Below, one piece after another: positions 1 to 11,168 of a DNA stretch of 64,000 nt. The notes beneath the pieces were generated by a model. It saw nothing but the letters and a program-made list of their open reading frames with translations, was not told the DNA's origin and did not search any database. The DNA is from Hericium rajendrae (Eukaryota; Basidiomycota; Agaricomycetes; Russulales; Hericiaceae): NCBI GenBank assembly GCA_033439255.1, contig CM065884.1, forward strand, positions 2,108,001-2,172,000, read 5' to 3'. Both the position numbers and the translations under genes were made by a program. Position 1 is the first letter of the stretch, and every line of letters begins with the position of its first letter.

Positions 1-369
1 GCAGGACCAAGGGGGCAACAATCGCTATGCAATACAAGGCATAATCCTGAGGATGCATCAGAATCACGTATGAGACAACCAGGACGAGCTTTCCGCAAAC
101 ACGTACAGGAACACGCTCATGCTCTGCAAAACTGGACATCCGTCAATGTGAGTCTTAACACGCGGAAGATAATGAGCAGGCTCTTACGGGTGAAGTAGGC
201 TGTGAAAAACGAAGAAACTGAGCGAGAGAACGGGCGTGGAAGAAGATGTCTTACGAAGTGTCTGTTACAGAGAACTCTCTCTTATACCCGCTAACTTTAT
301 CGAGTGCAAAGAATACGACGCTGTGGACTCGTCCGTGAGTGTTACGGATCCTCCGGGACGAGATGTACT

Positions 370-1300
370 CACGCAAGGACGATTGTTACAATCCTGATGT
401 CAAAGAAGTCAGTGTACAAGAACATAGAATAGTTTCCGCGCTCACCAATCCGGGCATATGAGATTATGAGGGTCCTGAGCTTGCTCTGGCCCGCCCTGGA
501 CTGCATGAATTGGAGCGGCATGTCGTCTTGAGGAAGAAGCACGTAACGGTCGTGAGGGTATGAAGGCGGAGGGTATCGGTCCAGGGCTATAAGGTCGTGT
601 GTACAACACTTCCGAGCATCTGCGAGACGCCGAAGAGCCAAGACAAATGGTCACACGCGTGTAGGATGGGATGTGCGACTACAACCGGAGTGGTGTGTTA
701 CGGTAAAGGCGGACGTCCATCTTGGCGACCCGGAAAGGCGCCCGTATCTATCCCCCGATGGATCGACGGACCGAATCCGTGACCGCCTCGGCTGCTTTCC
801 GTTTGGATGTGGTCGTCGAAGCTGCCTGCGATATGGTATTTATCCATGTATTTTTGGTCCAGTCCAGCGCCTTGCGTCCCAATGTCCCAGCATTGCCCGA
901 AAGGCTCGGACACGTTGCTGATCTCGGTTTTTCGCGCTGTGTATACTAGTGGCGTTCTCCTTTCTTGTGATCCATTTCGTTGAGGACTCCAACAGCTGCA
1001 GGGCTGGATTTTCGAATTGTCGGCGCAGCTGAGTTGAAAGGCATCCGGCTATGTGCGTTTCTTCAAAGTCCGCAAGTCTGCGCCACAAGCTGCCTAATCG
1101 AGCGACTTTTCATGCCTATATATGGACGGATGGTCGAACTGCCTTTTTGGGTTCGTCTGATGTGAAGACCTGGCTCTACCGAGACCAGGAATGTTCCCTC
1201 CCTTTAGCTTGTCCAAGACGAACTCTCGAACAGCATCTCGGGTTTTCCGTGTAAGCGGTGCACCTGTATACACGACATTCTCTTGTCCGCAGCACTCCAT
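370..1300 (-). CDS. Unidentified multi-exon gene, tentative
   Basis: Minus-strand coding potential begins with an ATG at 1300 (MECCGQENVVYTGAP...) and runs for about 41 codons. A possible intron (donor GTAGAG near 1177, acceptor near 1093) would join it to a second open stretch down to about 840 that contains GSLWRRLADFEETHIAG. Further minus-strand open stretches continue towards 370, one with a basic KRKAAEAV segment. I do not recognise the family and could not make all exon junctions agree, so the lower boundary is approximate. The proposed ATG shares a CCATGG palindrome with the start codon of the neighbouring PPP4R2 gene, which makes this start suspicious. A non-coding or antisense reading remains possible. 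Confidence 0.3.
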
Positions 1301-2496
1301 GGCGGCTGTAAACCACGATGCGCGGGGTCCGGCCCCCGCTTTCCAATGGTCGGAAGGTATGTCTTGTGCGTCATATAGCCGGCGCCTATGTCAAGTCCTT
1401 CGAGTTCGCAGAATACAATGCGATGCTCGACAAAATCGCGTCGACAGATGAGGTCCAGTATGTCCTGGTCACAGCATCCTGGAGATCGTTCGCTCATAGA
1501 TTGCTCCAGTATCGAATGGCCGAAGTTGCGGGATATCATCAAATACAAGGTCGACCAGGTATGTGCCTTCGCATGTTGGCTTGAGGCGTGAATGACACGC
1601 ATAATACAGAATGTCAGCTCGTTCCTCGCAGATCAGGAGAAATTAAAGTCAGCGCCGCCTCCGCCATTCAATCCCGAACCGTCAACAACTGGAGGACTCA
1701 AAATACCACCCTTCCCTCCTCGAGAACGAAACGATGAGAACCCAAATGAGGCGCCGAAAGTTTTCTTGAGCGAAGAGGAGGCGAAGGAGATCAAGGAATC
1801 GTTGTTTGCTCAGCTTGACAATCTCGACGAGTAAGTTACGCATGTGCACGGTCTCAGATTCAAGATTTATCTCTACGTTGCAGCACGCCGTTCACGATAC
1901 AGCGCCTGAGCGAAGTGTGCGAACACCCGACCGAGCACTACACCACTGTCGGCAAGTATCTACGCGCCGTCGAACGGACTCTCTACGTCACATCCAGTTG
2001 GAGCTCGTTCCCGCCACTCCCTCCACAAGCAGGGCCCACCGCCATCCCCTCGACTCCTCTTGGCGTATCATCCACCTCCATCCCGAGCACCCCGCTTTTC
2101 TCACCTATCCCTTTCTTGCACAATGACGCGCGCCGGTCAAAGTCGCGCAGTCCACCGCCATCGCCACTGGCGCTCACCGCGGTTGAGCCGGGCGGAGGCG
2201 TCCCGCTCGACACGGCTGCCATGGCGCTCGGGGACAAAGCGCTGGGGATGGTGGATGAAATGGACCATCCGGGTCCCGGGCACCTGAGTGAGCGGCCTAC
2301 AGCGTTGTCCTCCGTGACGAGTGTGAGTGAAGGCTCAGGCGTCATGACCTTAGAGGACAGATTTGTCAAGGAAAGTGAGGGCAATGGTGAAGGTGGAGAT
2401 GCTGTACAGGAGCCAGAAGCGAAGAGGCCAAGACAGGATGGCGATGAGGATATGAACGTGGATGAGCGGGACGGGGATAAAGAGAATAAAAGCTGA
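1299..2496 (+). CDS. PSY4: Serine/threonine phosphatase 4 regulatory subunit 2 (PPP4R2/Psy4 family)
   Basis: Regulatory subunit of the PP4 phosphatase complex, which acts in DNA-damage recovery and the cell cycle. I read five exons (1299-1356, 1412-1457, 1510-1558, 1610-1830, 1884-2496) that join in phase to 328 codons. The N-terminal domain contains IEWPKLRDIIKYKVDQ. The family hallmark follows across the last junction: TPFTIQRLSEVCEHPTEHY, then TVGKYLRAVERTLYV, matching the PFTIQRLCEL and KFLRGVEKNV blocks of animal PPP4R2. The remaining C-terminal half is Ser/Pro-rich and ends in an acidic-basic tail. The start is chosen because exon 1 reads through an ATG in a strong Kozak context (CCATGGCG). 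The eIF1 gene lies downstream, beyond a convergent FYV7-like gene. Confidence 0.92.
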
Positions 2497-2656
2497 GTTG
2501 TTCTGGCTGCTGTGGTATATTGGTCGGCCTTCTTTAGAATGTGCTATATTACTTTTTTCGTTTGAGTACTGATCGTCTCTTTTCTGTGCCTCAATCAAGC
2601 CTCAATCAATAACTATAACTTACCTGCCAGACACACTTTTGTAGAATGCTGTGCAC

Positions 2657-3476
2657 TCAGCCCTCAAACTCTTTCCTGACCTTTTGCAACAACGCGTTCA
2701 TCCTCAGGCGCATGTCAGGCTGACCGCCTCCTCTTGCACTGCCTCGTCCATTCTCTCTCCCCGCCTCCGCGGCTTCTATCTGCGCCTCGTCCGCGGCTTC
2801 TATCTGCGTCTCGCCCTCGCCCTCTATCCGTGCCCCGCCCTCTTCCTCTATCCGTGCCCCGTCCACGGCCACGACCACGGCCTCTCTCTCCGCCTCGATC
2901 ACCTTCGCCTCTGGGACCACCGCGCCCTCTCGAGCGATGGAGCGGATCGGATTTGAAGTGATGCAAGCTCGAGCGCGAGTATGCAAGCCTCTGCAGCTCC
3001 CGTAGAGACGCGTCGTCTGGAACCTCCTTCGGGGGCGGTTGGTCTCTCGGATGGGTACGCGGCGGCGACAGTGAGAACGCAGAGTCGGAGCGGTGAAACT
3101 CCTCTTTCTTCATCTGAGATGCATCGCTTTCTTCATCTCCTTCCGAAGCACCGCCCTCATCCGAGTCTTCCTCTCCTTCCTCATTTAGAGATCCTGCGTC
3201 CGTCTCGCGGTCGCGTCCGGATCCTCGTCTGGGGTTTGCTTGAGGAAGCCACAGCATCGCGCTGTGTGACAATGCCCTCTCTACGCTTCTGAGCCTTCCA
3301 TTTGCTCTTGATCTTCTGCTTATCAACCCAGTCCCTTTTCAGCTTCTTGGCTACGCGACATGAGTTAGCAGGAATGAGCTCGAGCAGCACAGCAAAACCT
3401 TACCTCGCTGTTCCGGCAGATGCTGAAACGTCGGCGGCTTTTTTCTCTTCGTTCCCGTGGCTGCACTTGGTGCCAT
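2657..3476 (-). CDS. FYV7/CCDC59-like rRNA-processing protein
   Basis: The ATG at 3476 opens MAPSAATGTKRKKPPTFQHL. An intron follows, then AKKLKRDWVDKQKIKSKWKA, a basic coiled segment typical of Fyv7/CCDC59 nucleolar proteins involved in small-subunit rRNA processing. The middle is acidic (EEGEEDSDEGGASEGDEESD). Next come LRELQRLAYSRSSLHHFKSD and a long Arg/Gly tract built from short DNA repeats (TDRGRGRG, DRSRGRG). The conserved C-terminus, GQPDMRLRMNALLQKVRKEF, ends at a stop at 2657 but lies in a different frame from the RG tract. An intron inside the RG repeats, or a base-count error there, must connect them. The family call rests on the two conserved ends; intron positions are uncertain. 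Confidence 0.7.
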
Positions 3477-3734
3477 CGGAGCCAATAGTGACTCTACGGG
3501 AGAGTCAGAGGCACGCTGGGCTCGTAAGAGAAGTTTGTAGTGGTGCTAGGGCGCGTGCGGCAGGGTGGAGGGACGCTGACTAATCGCCCGCTTTGAGAAG
3601 CTGTGGCGTGCGGGGACATAAGAGGCGAGTCGGCTCAACGCGCTTCTCTCCAACGTCCATCATCCCTTCGCTCTCTCAGACCATTACCACCACAAAGTCT
3701 CAGCTCTCTTCTTTGCAACCTTTCTCCTCATCGC

Positions 3735-4343
3735 ATGAGCGTGCAGAACCTTAACACTTTCGGTGAGTATTCGCCCATCGATCAAGGCCTTGGCCTTGTG
3801 CATAAATTTACGCAGATGACTGACCGTTTTCTACAGACCCGTTTGCCGACGAGGCCGACCCTCTTGGAGCTAACCAGGACGTCGGGGCCCAGCAGAACTA
3901 CATCCACATCCGTATCCAGCAGCGCAATGGTCGTAAGACATTGACGACGCTGCAGGGCCTACCCAGGGGTGAGTGATTTGCGCTGGCTCGTGTGTTCGTT
4001 GTACAGTGATGCTGACTGATGTGCAGAATATGACGCTAAGAAGCTCCTGAAGGCATTCAAGAAGGTAAGCATCATTCAATTGCCCCATCTTCGTTCCCAT
4101 CGCCTCTGCGCCGGCTTCCCAGGCCGGCTGGAGCTGGAACTTTACCCTCGCTTTCTCCGAGCTGAGAGCATGTTCGCTGACAAACTTGCTTTTCTGTAGG
4201 AATTTGCCTGCAATGGTACCCTCGTCGATGATGAAGAGATGGGTCAAGTTATCCAGCTTCAAGGCGATCAGCGGACCAAGATATCCAACTTCCTCACGGA
4301 GGAGGGTATTCCGCGGAACACCATCAAGCTGCATGGGTTCTGA
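3735..4343 (+). CDS. SUI1: Translation initiation factor eIF1 (SUI1)
   Basis: eIF1 binds the 40S subunit near the P site and enforces AUG selection. Four exons (3735-3762, 3837-3968, 4027-4064, 4200-4343) join in phase to 113 codons plus stop, the usual eIF1 length. The protein starts MSVQNLNTFDPFADEAD and carries the family core YIHIRIQQRNGRKTLTTLQG, then YDAKKLLKAFKKEFACNGT, and ends NTIKLHGF, all near-identical to animal and yeast eIF1. No disruption is seen. The introns are 58-135 nt with standard GT-AG ends. Confidence 0.98.
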
Positions 4344-4996
4344 TCTCGGCGTCTGCTCAAACCGGACAAGGCGGGTTCTCGCTGTTGTCCGCGACGTCGA
4401 CACTTAATATGCACGACTCCACCCTCCTGCCCGCTTCTGTTGTTTCTATATTTTTACTTCATTTTACGAAATTCCGATTTTTCTTCTGTGTTTGTGCCAT
4501 TGTGTGCCTGTACCGATAACTACGACTTCTTATCGATTGTGCGTGTTGTTTGTTTGTCATAATTCTAGAAGTTTTTGGACAATATTCAAGATGTATCGAC
4601 TGCTCATCGGCCTGGACTAAGCGACATGGTCGAACTGTGAGAGACTGTAAGGTGATGATGATCGCTCTCTTGCTGAGTGAAAACCATCGATAATAACGTG
4701 AGGAGTAGAAGAGCTCAGCGATTTCATGTGCATTGAGTTCAAAGGCACGATCGGAAGGACTGCAGGGATGTCGACAACATGATGTCCGACTGCAAGCGAT
4801 GAGTCTAAGGGAGTCTATGGCCGTGGGAGTACTTGTCTACGCGACAACTTAGCAGCATTATCCGCCCGAGTTTCAAGCTTGTATCCGCACTTCAGCGCAT
4901 AGTGCTTACAGCAGCTGCACATCTCTTTCTTATTATAACCTCGGACATCAGTTCCGTTCATCAGTTCTTTTTAAAGTCATACCCACGCTGCAAGCC
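4344..4996. other. Intergenic region, eIF1 3' side and chromodomain-gene promoter
   Basis: No coding region is convincing here. The first part is the T-rich 3' flank of eIF1. The last 150 bases lead into the chromodomain gene, whose ATG sits at 4997. Confidence 0.6.
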
Positions 4997-7900
4997 ATGG
5001 GCCGCAGAAAGAAAGAGGAGAAAGAGGAGGAATTCCACGTTGGTATGCGTTGCCTTTCATCAGCATCGATCTGTTTACCAACAACTCGCATATACGCCCA
5101 GAGGTCATCACCAAAGCCAGGGTGACGGACGATGCGGATCCAAACCATCCGTGGGTATGCCCTCGATGGCTTGTTCCCTTTCTTTCATGCTGACCGTTCA
5201 TCAGGAGTACCTTGTGAAGGTCAGTAGGCCTGCCTGGCGTAGCCGAGACACTCCTCTTATTTCTGGCTTTGCAGTGGGCAGGGTATGACTCGGACGCTGA
5301 CAGGTAATTCTTCGTTATCTTTAGTCTTTTGATGATACTGAAGTGCTATAGCTGGGAGCCATACGAGAATCTTAAACTTTGTGAACGCCTGCTTGAGAGC
5401 TTCTGGAAGCACGTCGGGCTCGATGACGACGACTATTATGTCGGTCAGATAGTCGAAGCTCACGAACCCTGGATACGTACGTTCGCCGGTGTCCTTTCGT
5501 TCCAATATCGTTATTCATCTGGATTGTAGAGGAAGAGAAAGACTATTTTGCGCGAGAGCTTGCGGGCAAGAAAGCAAAGGAAGCAAAGAAGCAGAAACAT
5601 AAAGGCTTTACGGTTTGCCCTTTCATCATTATGGTCTTTGGATCAGCTCTCATCGGAACATCTGATGTACAGGTTTCAGCCACGGATGCGCCTAGGAAGA
5701 AGAAAACAGCAAAGGACAACGTCAAAGAAATGAAGAACTTCGTCGAAACTATCAACACCGGTAATAACTCGGCTGTGCGTGGCTTAACGTCTTCAGGAAC
5801 TGTCATTGACCCTTTTCGCGTAGTCTGACTCGGAAGGTTCAGACCACACGCCTCTAGCGTCAACATCGAAGTCTCATTCGCGTCCACCGCCGTCGAGCGA
5901 TTCGGAGGACGACATGCCTTTGTCGAGGGCTTTACCGCAGCGCATGACGTCTGGCAGCAGCTCCACCTGAAGCGCAAAGCAAGCTCAAGTGCCGGTCGAT
6001 CAAAGGTGACTACCAAGTCAGCTCACCAAAGGTTATTGCTGACAGAAGTGAAAGGATGAGTCTTCGGCAGAGCCTCCCCGCAAGCAAGCGAAGATACCCA
6101 AGAAGAAGCAGTCCGCACCTGTTCTCAGAGTGGACACTTCTGCAGGATCTGTGAGTACCATGTGATCTGCATGAGGTTCGATAACCACAATTTCGTCTTC
6201 AGTTGAAGGGCAAGGAAACGGATCAGCCGAGAAGTCCAGGGGACTCTCCGACATCCTTGTTCTCTGCCCCGAGCTCTCCGCCGGCACCAGCGCAAGGATC
6301 CAAATCTGTCAAATTACCGACAGCCTCCGAAAATCAAGCTGATGGATGCACCTTTCACAGGCGGGAGCATGCTTGATACAAAATCACGCATAGCCAGGGG
6401 TGAACAGGCCAAACAAAGCCCGGTCGAAACAACACAAAGCCGTAAAAGTTCGCTTCCATCGTTCAAGAAGAAGGTCCCCGCGCCTAGCGATGGCCACGAG
6501 ACAGCCTCGCCTCAGACCGCCAAAGAGCCTTCCAAGGACAGCGTTTTGCCTAGAACTTTGACAAACGAAGCATCTAGCTCTCGGATCATTCAAAGCCCTG
6601 TTGTGGAGAGTCCTATGCAAATTGACGATGGGCAGGGTTATAATGCTGAAACGACCATGGATACATCTTGGAATGCTCCTTCTGAGAACCCTTTGCAACA
6701 GGAAACAGATTCGTTCCTCGCAGGCATAATATCGACGACTCGGTGCGTGAAAGTCAGACATGTATCATAATCATTGTACTGATATATGACCGCATGTCAG
6801 CCTGGGAGCTCCGATCGTGTAAGGAACTTTGTTTGCTATGCTATCCGTGTGCTCATGTATCTTATATGTTGATCAGAGATGGTGCAGAATCAGGTCCTAG
6901 CATGCCCCCTCGCGCTGTGCCGAAGGCCAAAGTAGCCATCCGAGGTAAGTCTTACATCTTGGGACTGTGAATCACAGATCTCATGTTTTCTGCCAGCTTT
7001 TCAAGAAAGTTTCAGTGGACTGGCGATATGTTCTACAACACCAGCGACGATCACGCGGAGCTCCTCTGCAGAATCAAAATTTCAGATACCTTTGATCTGG
7101 TTCCCAAAGGAACTGTGCGTCTCAGTTACTGCATAAAGCAACGTGACTCGCTTCGGTTTGAGAAACTATTGGATGCATCTGCCCTGGATATGTTGCGACC
7201 GCCAGATTCGCCTAAGCTGGACTTGTTGCGACCAATTTGCAATCCTGCAACGGAGCTCGCCAAGCTAGGACCTGAAACTGATGCAGATGCGGAGGCGCTG
7301 AAAGCCGTCGTAAATTATATGGCTTCCAGACGACTAGTAATTACTTTTTTCCACCGCCATAGATGTTTACTGACACATATGGCAGGTTTCGTTTACTCCT
7401 TTGAAGCAGGATGGCGACCCGATTGGCATACTTGTCATCTTTCCATCCACCGATGCGCAACTCTGTACCAGGTTCAAGGTACATCGGGAGCTTCAGCAGA
7501 CAGGCGTGTTCGTCGCGGTTCTGATGCCTTGGTCAATAATCGGTAAAGACATTACCGCGCGACGCTTATTACCTGACAAGACCCGAAGAGTGCGACCTAC
7601 TGCGATTGGTCCCGCTGAGCACCTGCAGGTCCCCGATCTTACGCGCGCTCTCCGGTACAGTACACGCTACTGTCGCGGCCTGCAGTTACTTGCCTTCCCG
7701 GAATGGCTACGCGATTACATGTCCAAGCCCGGTCGGCTGTGCTTCATCTGGTACCAGCCAAGTGACCTTGTTACCGCCCATGGCAAGCCCATGCCCGGTG
7801 TCGAGACGCGTGCACTGAAGGAGGTGTTGACCCACTCGGGAGATGCTCAGCTCGTTGGTCTCCAGAACAACCCTGCGCCGCGATTCATTTTCATCCATGT

Positions 7901-8837
7901 TGGATCGATCAAGGCGCTTCACAAGCTGGAAGGCTTCGTGCAGCTGTGTCGGAAAGCGTTTATCCAGATTTTCTCTTATGGCACGCACGAGAGCGTCCCG
8001 CCGGAGTGCTGGGGTGTTCGTGAGATTTATCCGCTAGGTTATTTATCTCTCCGTGCTGCTGCGTCAATGTATGCTGATTTCGAGCTGATTTCGACTAGGT
8101 GGTATTGCGACGATCACCGCGAAGGCGGTCATGGAAAATCCAGTCGCCGTCGACGCATTTTTGACGCTTATAGAAGACCACCCGCTGTGGGAAGGTTATA
8201 TATCCCCATCAGTTATTGGTTTGCTGGCCAGGCTGTCTGGTCCTGACCCTTTTGCCCTGCTTGAGAGGTAAGAATCATTTCCCGTCTCTTAGAACTAGCT
8301 GTTAATGCCGACTTTCCAGTGGTACTTTCCCATACTCGTGGCTACTGGAGAAAATCGAAGCCGGTTTTTATCGTTACTGCCTGCCCCACCCGTCGGCCGT
8401 GCAAATGACGAGAAGCCCATCCTGGAGTGGGTCAAATGGCAGGCGCAAATACCTGGATTGTCAAAGCGCGGGATCCTGGAAATATGTGTGCGGCATTTCA
8501 TGGCACAACATGCCGATTTTGCCGAGGATAGATGGCCGACTACGGTGTTGGAGGAGATTTCGGCTACGTCCACTGCCCTGCGCCAGCAGCCGTCTATGAT
8601 GTATTCGTATAGGCGTTTCACCATCATCCGAGCAAAGAATGAGGCTCCTCCAGTGCGCAAAGATAGCGTAAGGCTTATCCATTGTACCAGTTCAACCTCG
8701 CGTACTTATCAACAGTTTTTTTCTTTCAGTCAGATTGGCTGCATCTTGAGTCTTTTGAATTCAAAGACGACTTCTATGATGAGAACGATATGCAGTCGTT
8801 CAAGGCTTTGTTTGCAAAGGGGTCCAGCGGCGCTTAG
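4997..8837 (+). CDS. Chromodomain protein with Chp1/TASOR-like C-terminal region
   Basis: The N-terminal chromodomain spans the first six exons (4997-5042, 5102-5154, 5205-5219, 5275-5303, 5352-5476, 5530-5612). It reads VEVITKARV, then EYLVKWAGYDSDADSWEPYE, then CERLLESFWKHVGL. The EYLVK, WAGY and SWEP positions supply the aromatic cage expected to bind methylated H3K9. A basic, Ser-rich disordered middle follows (about 5670-6760). A folded region around 7000-7540 starts FQWTGDMFYN and contains GILVIFPSTD and GVFVAVLMPWSI, resembling a SPOC domain. The C-terminal third contains ECWGVREIYPLGGIATITAK and ends KALFAKGSSGA. Chromodomain plus SPOC plus C-terminal domain is the layout of fission-yeast Chp1 (RITS complex) and animal TASOR. 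The chromodomain is certain; the SPOC and PIN-like readings are inference. Some central splice junctions are unresolved, and one frame change near 8400 needs a short intron or a one-base correction. Confidence 0.85.
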
Positions 8838-9070
8838 GCTTCTCATTTCGAGCTCTCGTTATTTACGCAAATACCTTTTTGGAGCATAATATGTATACAT
8901 TTGACCTCTATTCAGATCGCAAATATGTAACAAAGGCATGTATGACAATGCTCACTCAAACTGGCTGTTCTCGTACATGGGTGGGCCCGGCTCGTTCAGA
9001 TGTTTGAGTCATTAAGAGGAGTTTCCAAAGTAGCAGCCGGATCTTAGAAAGCGAATTGGACAAAATCACA
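8838..9070. other. Convergent intergenic region
   Basis: Short 3'-to-3' interval between the chromodomain gene and SNRNP27. I see no further gene. Confidence 0.6.
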
Positions 9071-9958
9071 TCACTTGATCTTGTCCAGCGGCCGATTGAA
9101 CCCTCCACGCCTAGTACAATGCATAAGCGGACGGCTTCCTCGACGCATGAAAGAAAACCATACCTATTCATGTATTGACGCCATGTTCTTATCTTCTTGA
9201 CATCGGCGGTCCCTTCCTGATTGCCTTCGACATGCTTTCCCTGGACGGAGAGACTGATGAGTACCAATGTATGAGTAAAGCACTTGAACGCACCTTGGTG
9301 GTTGAAAAGCCAGAAAGACCCATCATGGCCATCATGGCAGTGTCGTCGTCATTAGTCACCACCATTTCCTCGCCTTCTTCGCCCTCCTCCAGGACGACCT
9401 CCGTGTACGAGGAGGGACCTACACTGGGTGGTCGACCTAGGATATCCGTGAGTACCGTATGCACTCGAAGTAGTATCCTACATACCTCCTGCTAGCTTCA
9501 TGTCAGTATCACGAGGAGCTGTTGGAGCTGCCTTCTCATCTGGTCGAGTGGCCCTCTCTCTCGTCCGGTCTCGGTCTCTTGGCTCCTCCCTCCCATCCCT
9601 ATCCCTTTCGCGCTCTCGTCTGTCGTCGCGGCCATATTCCCTTCTATCACGGTCATCATGGCGTCGGTCGTCCTTTCGTGGACCTGTCTCTGTCCCGGTC
9701 ACGCCTGTCGTCTGCCCTGTCTCTACCATAGTCTCGCCTATCATCGCGTCTGTCTGTGTTTCGTTCAGTATTTTATAACTAAGACAAACGATCACATACC
9801 AGGACGCCTGTCCCCAGGCCGATGCGGTGGGCTACGCGACCGATCTCTTCCCCCCTCCCACCCCTCCCACCTCGATACCCGCCCCGGTCCCTGTCTCTGT
9901 CTCGTTCATCTCGTTCCCAGCTTCTGTCGCGCGGGCGGTAATCGTGGCGAGAGGACAT
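9071..9958 (-). CDS. SNRNP27: U4/U6.U5 tri-snRNP protein, SNRNP27/SNUT3 family
   Basis: Spliceosomal tri-snRNP component. The ATG at 9958 begins MSSRHDYRPRDRSWERDERD and leads into long Arg/Asp/Glu-rich stretches, the RD/RS-type N-terminus of the family. The diagnostic C-terminal domain follows: MMGLSGFSTTKGKHVEGNQ, then RTWRQYMNRRGGFNRPLDKI, with the stop at 9071-9073. This matches the GF-STKGK...YRQYMNRKGGFNRPLD block of human SNRNP27. The last intron splits the MNR|RGGF motif. The low-complexity RD region has two competing frames around 9650-9780, so the exact splice pattern there is uncertain. It runs convergent to the chromodomain gene and divergent from the RRM gene. Confidence 0.9.
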
Positions 9959-10190
9959 AATTGGATGAGGTGAACTGCGGTGTTGCAGAGATAGACTTAC
10001 CGCTCCAGATGTCCCGCGGGCTAGTGGTTGTGGTGGTTGTGGACGAAAGCAAGGAGGCTGGATCACGTGTGGCACTTGAATTGCCGGCGCGTGCTGACCG
10101 CGCGCTGTCACTCATCGCGCAAATATTCTCGGCTTTCCGAGTCGTGCAAGCTTCGTGCATACGAGACGCAATCATTCGGTGCTTGGGACT

Positions 10191-11045
10191 ATGGCCGCCG
10201 TTAACGCTGGGAGGCAGTTGGCTCGTCATTCTAAGGGATTCGTGTCTGCAGGTGATTGCATACTCTTCTTCTTCAAGCATACCTCGCTCACCGCTCTTCA
10301 GGCCACTCGACGTCTATATTGATCTCAGGTATTCCGCGCACAGCAACGCCCGGAGATGTGTCACGCGCTCTGCGTACTCATAAAGTGGAGAATGTCGCTG
10401 ATGGTGCGTTTGAGACTCACATGGACGACTCCTCGAGTACCATGCACATGATGCTCATGAGGGTGGTTCAGTCGCTCTGGATTACAACAAGCTTCGTGCC
10501 CTCTGGAAATGCTTGGATAACCGTCACACAATCTGACTTTACGCCGCATACCATTTCCCGCCTGCGCAATTCCAACCTCTTTGGTTCACGTATCACCGCC
10601 TATCCCACACCTGTTGGCACAGAGTCACCGCGTATGCGCGGTGAGCGGGGGCGCAAAGAGGCTGCCGAGCGTTCAGCTATCGTAGGCAATGGTCCGCGCG
10701 GAGGCATCTCAGAGGGAGATCTGGGCAAGTGTGCTCTCCTTTGGGGGCTCCCGGGGAAAATAAACATATCCGAACTTCGGGACATGCTATCCGGCTACAA
10801 GCTTGCGGGTCAGAAGGGACAGATTGTCAAATTAGACCCGTAAGTGCATTATCCTGTCGTAGGAGTCGCTGCTCATGGGCCGTCCTATTTGCAGTTTGAA
10901 GGGTTCAATAACGGCACGAGCCATGGTGCGCTTGAATTCGGTGGCCGAGGCCTACCGGTTGGTCAGGAATCTGCATATGACTTCTCTACCCAACGTTGCA
11001 TCTTTCGGGACGGAGTATTGGGTGAAAGCAAGGGTCATCGTCTGA
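10191..11045 (+). CDS. Small RRM-type RNA-binding protein, possibly mitochondrial
   Basis: The ATG at 10191 (ATGGCCGCC, good context) opens MAAVNAGRQLARHSKGFVSAG. This segment is basic and free of acidic residues, so a mitochondrial presequence is possible. Exon 1 ends at 10251 and exon 2 starts at 10302, giving GHSTSILISGIPRTATPGDV, an RRM beta1-alpha1 start. A later exon carries PSGNAWITVTQSDF and LFGSRITAYPTPVG. A third segment contains ALLWGLPGKINISELRDML, and a last exon reads LKGSITARAMVRLNSVAEAY ... YWVKARVIV and ends at 11045. I infer two RRM-like folds. The family is recognisable as a fungal RRM protein, but I cannot name a function. The intron around 10405-10470 is approximate. Confidence 0.72.
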
Positions 11046-11168
11046 TACCTGTTTCTCCGACGTACATTATCACAACCTTTTAAAGCCAGACACCAATAAT
11101 GAAACACAGCGATAGGATAACGGGAAAGCAGTGATGGGATACATAGGCAAGGTGCAGAAGCACATGGC

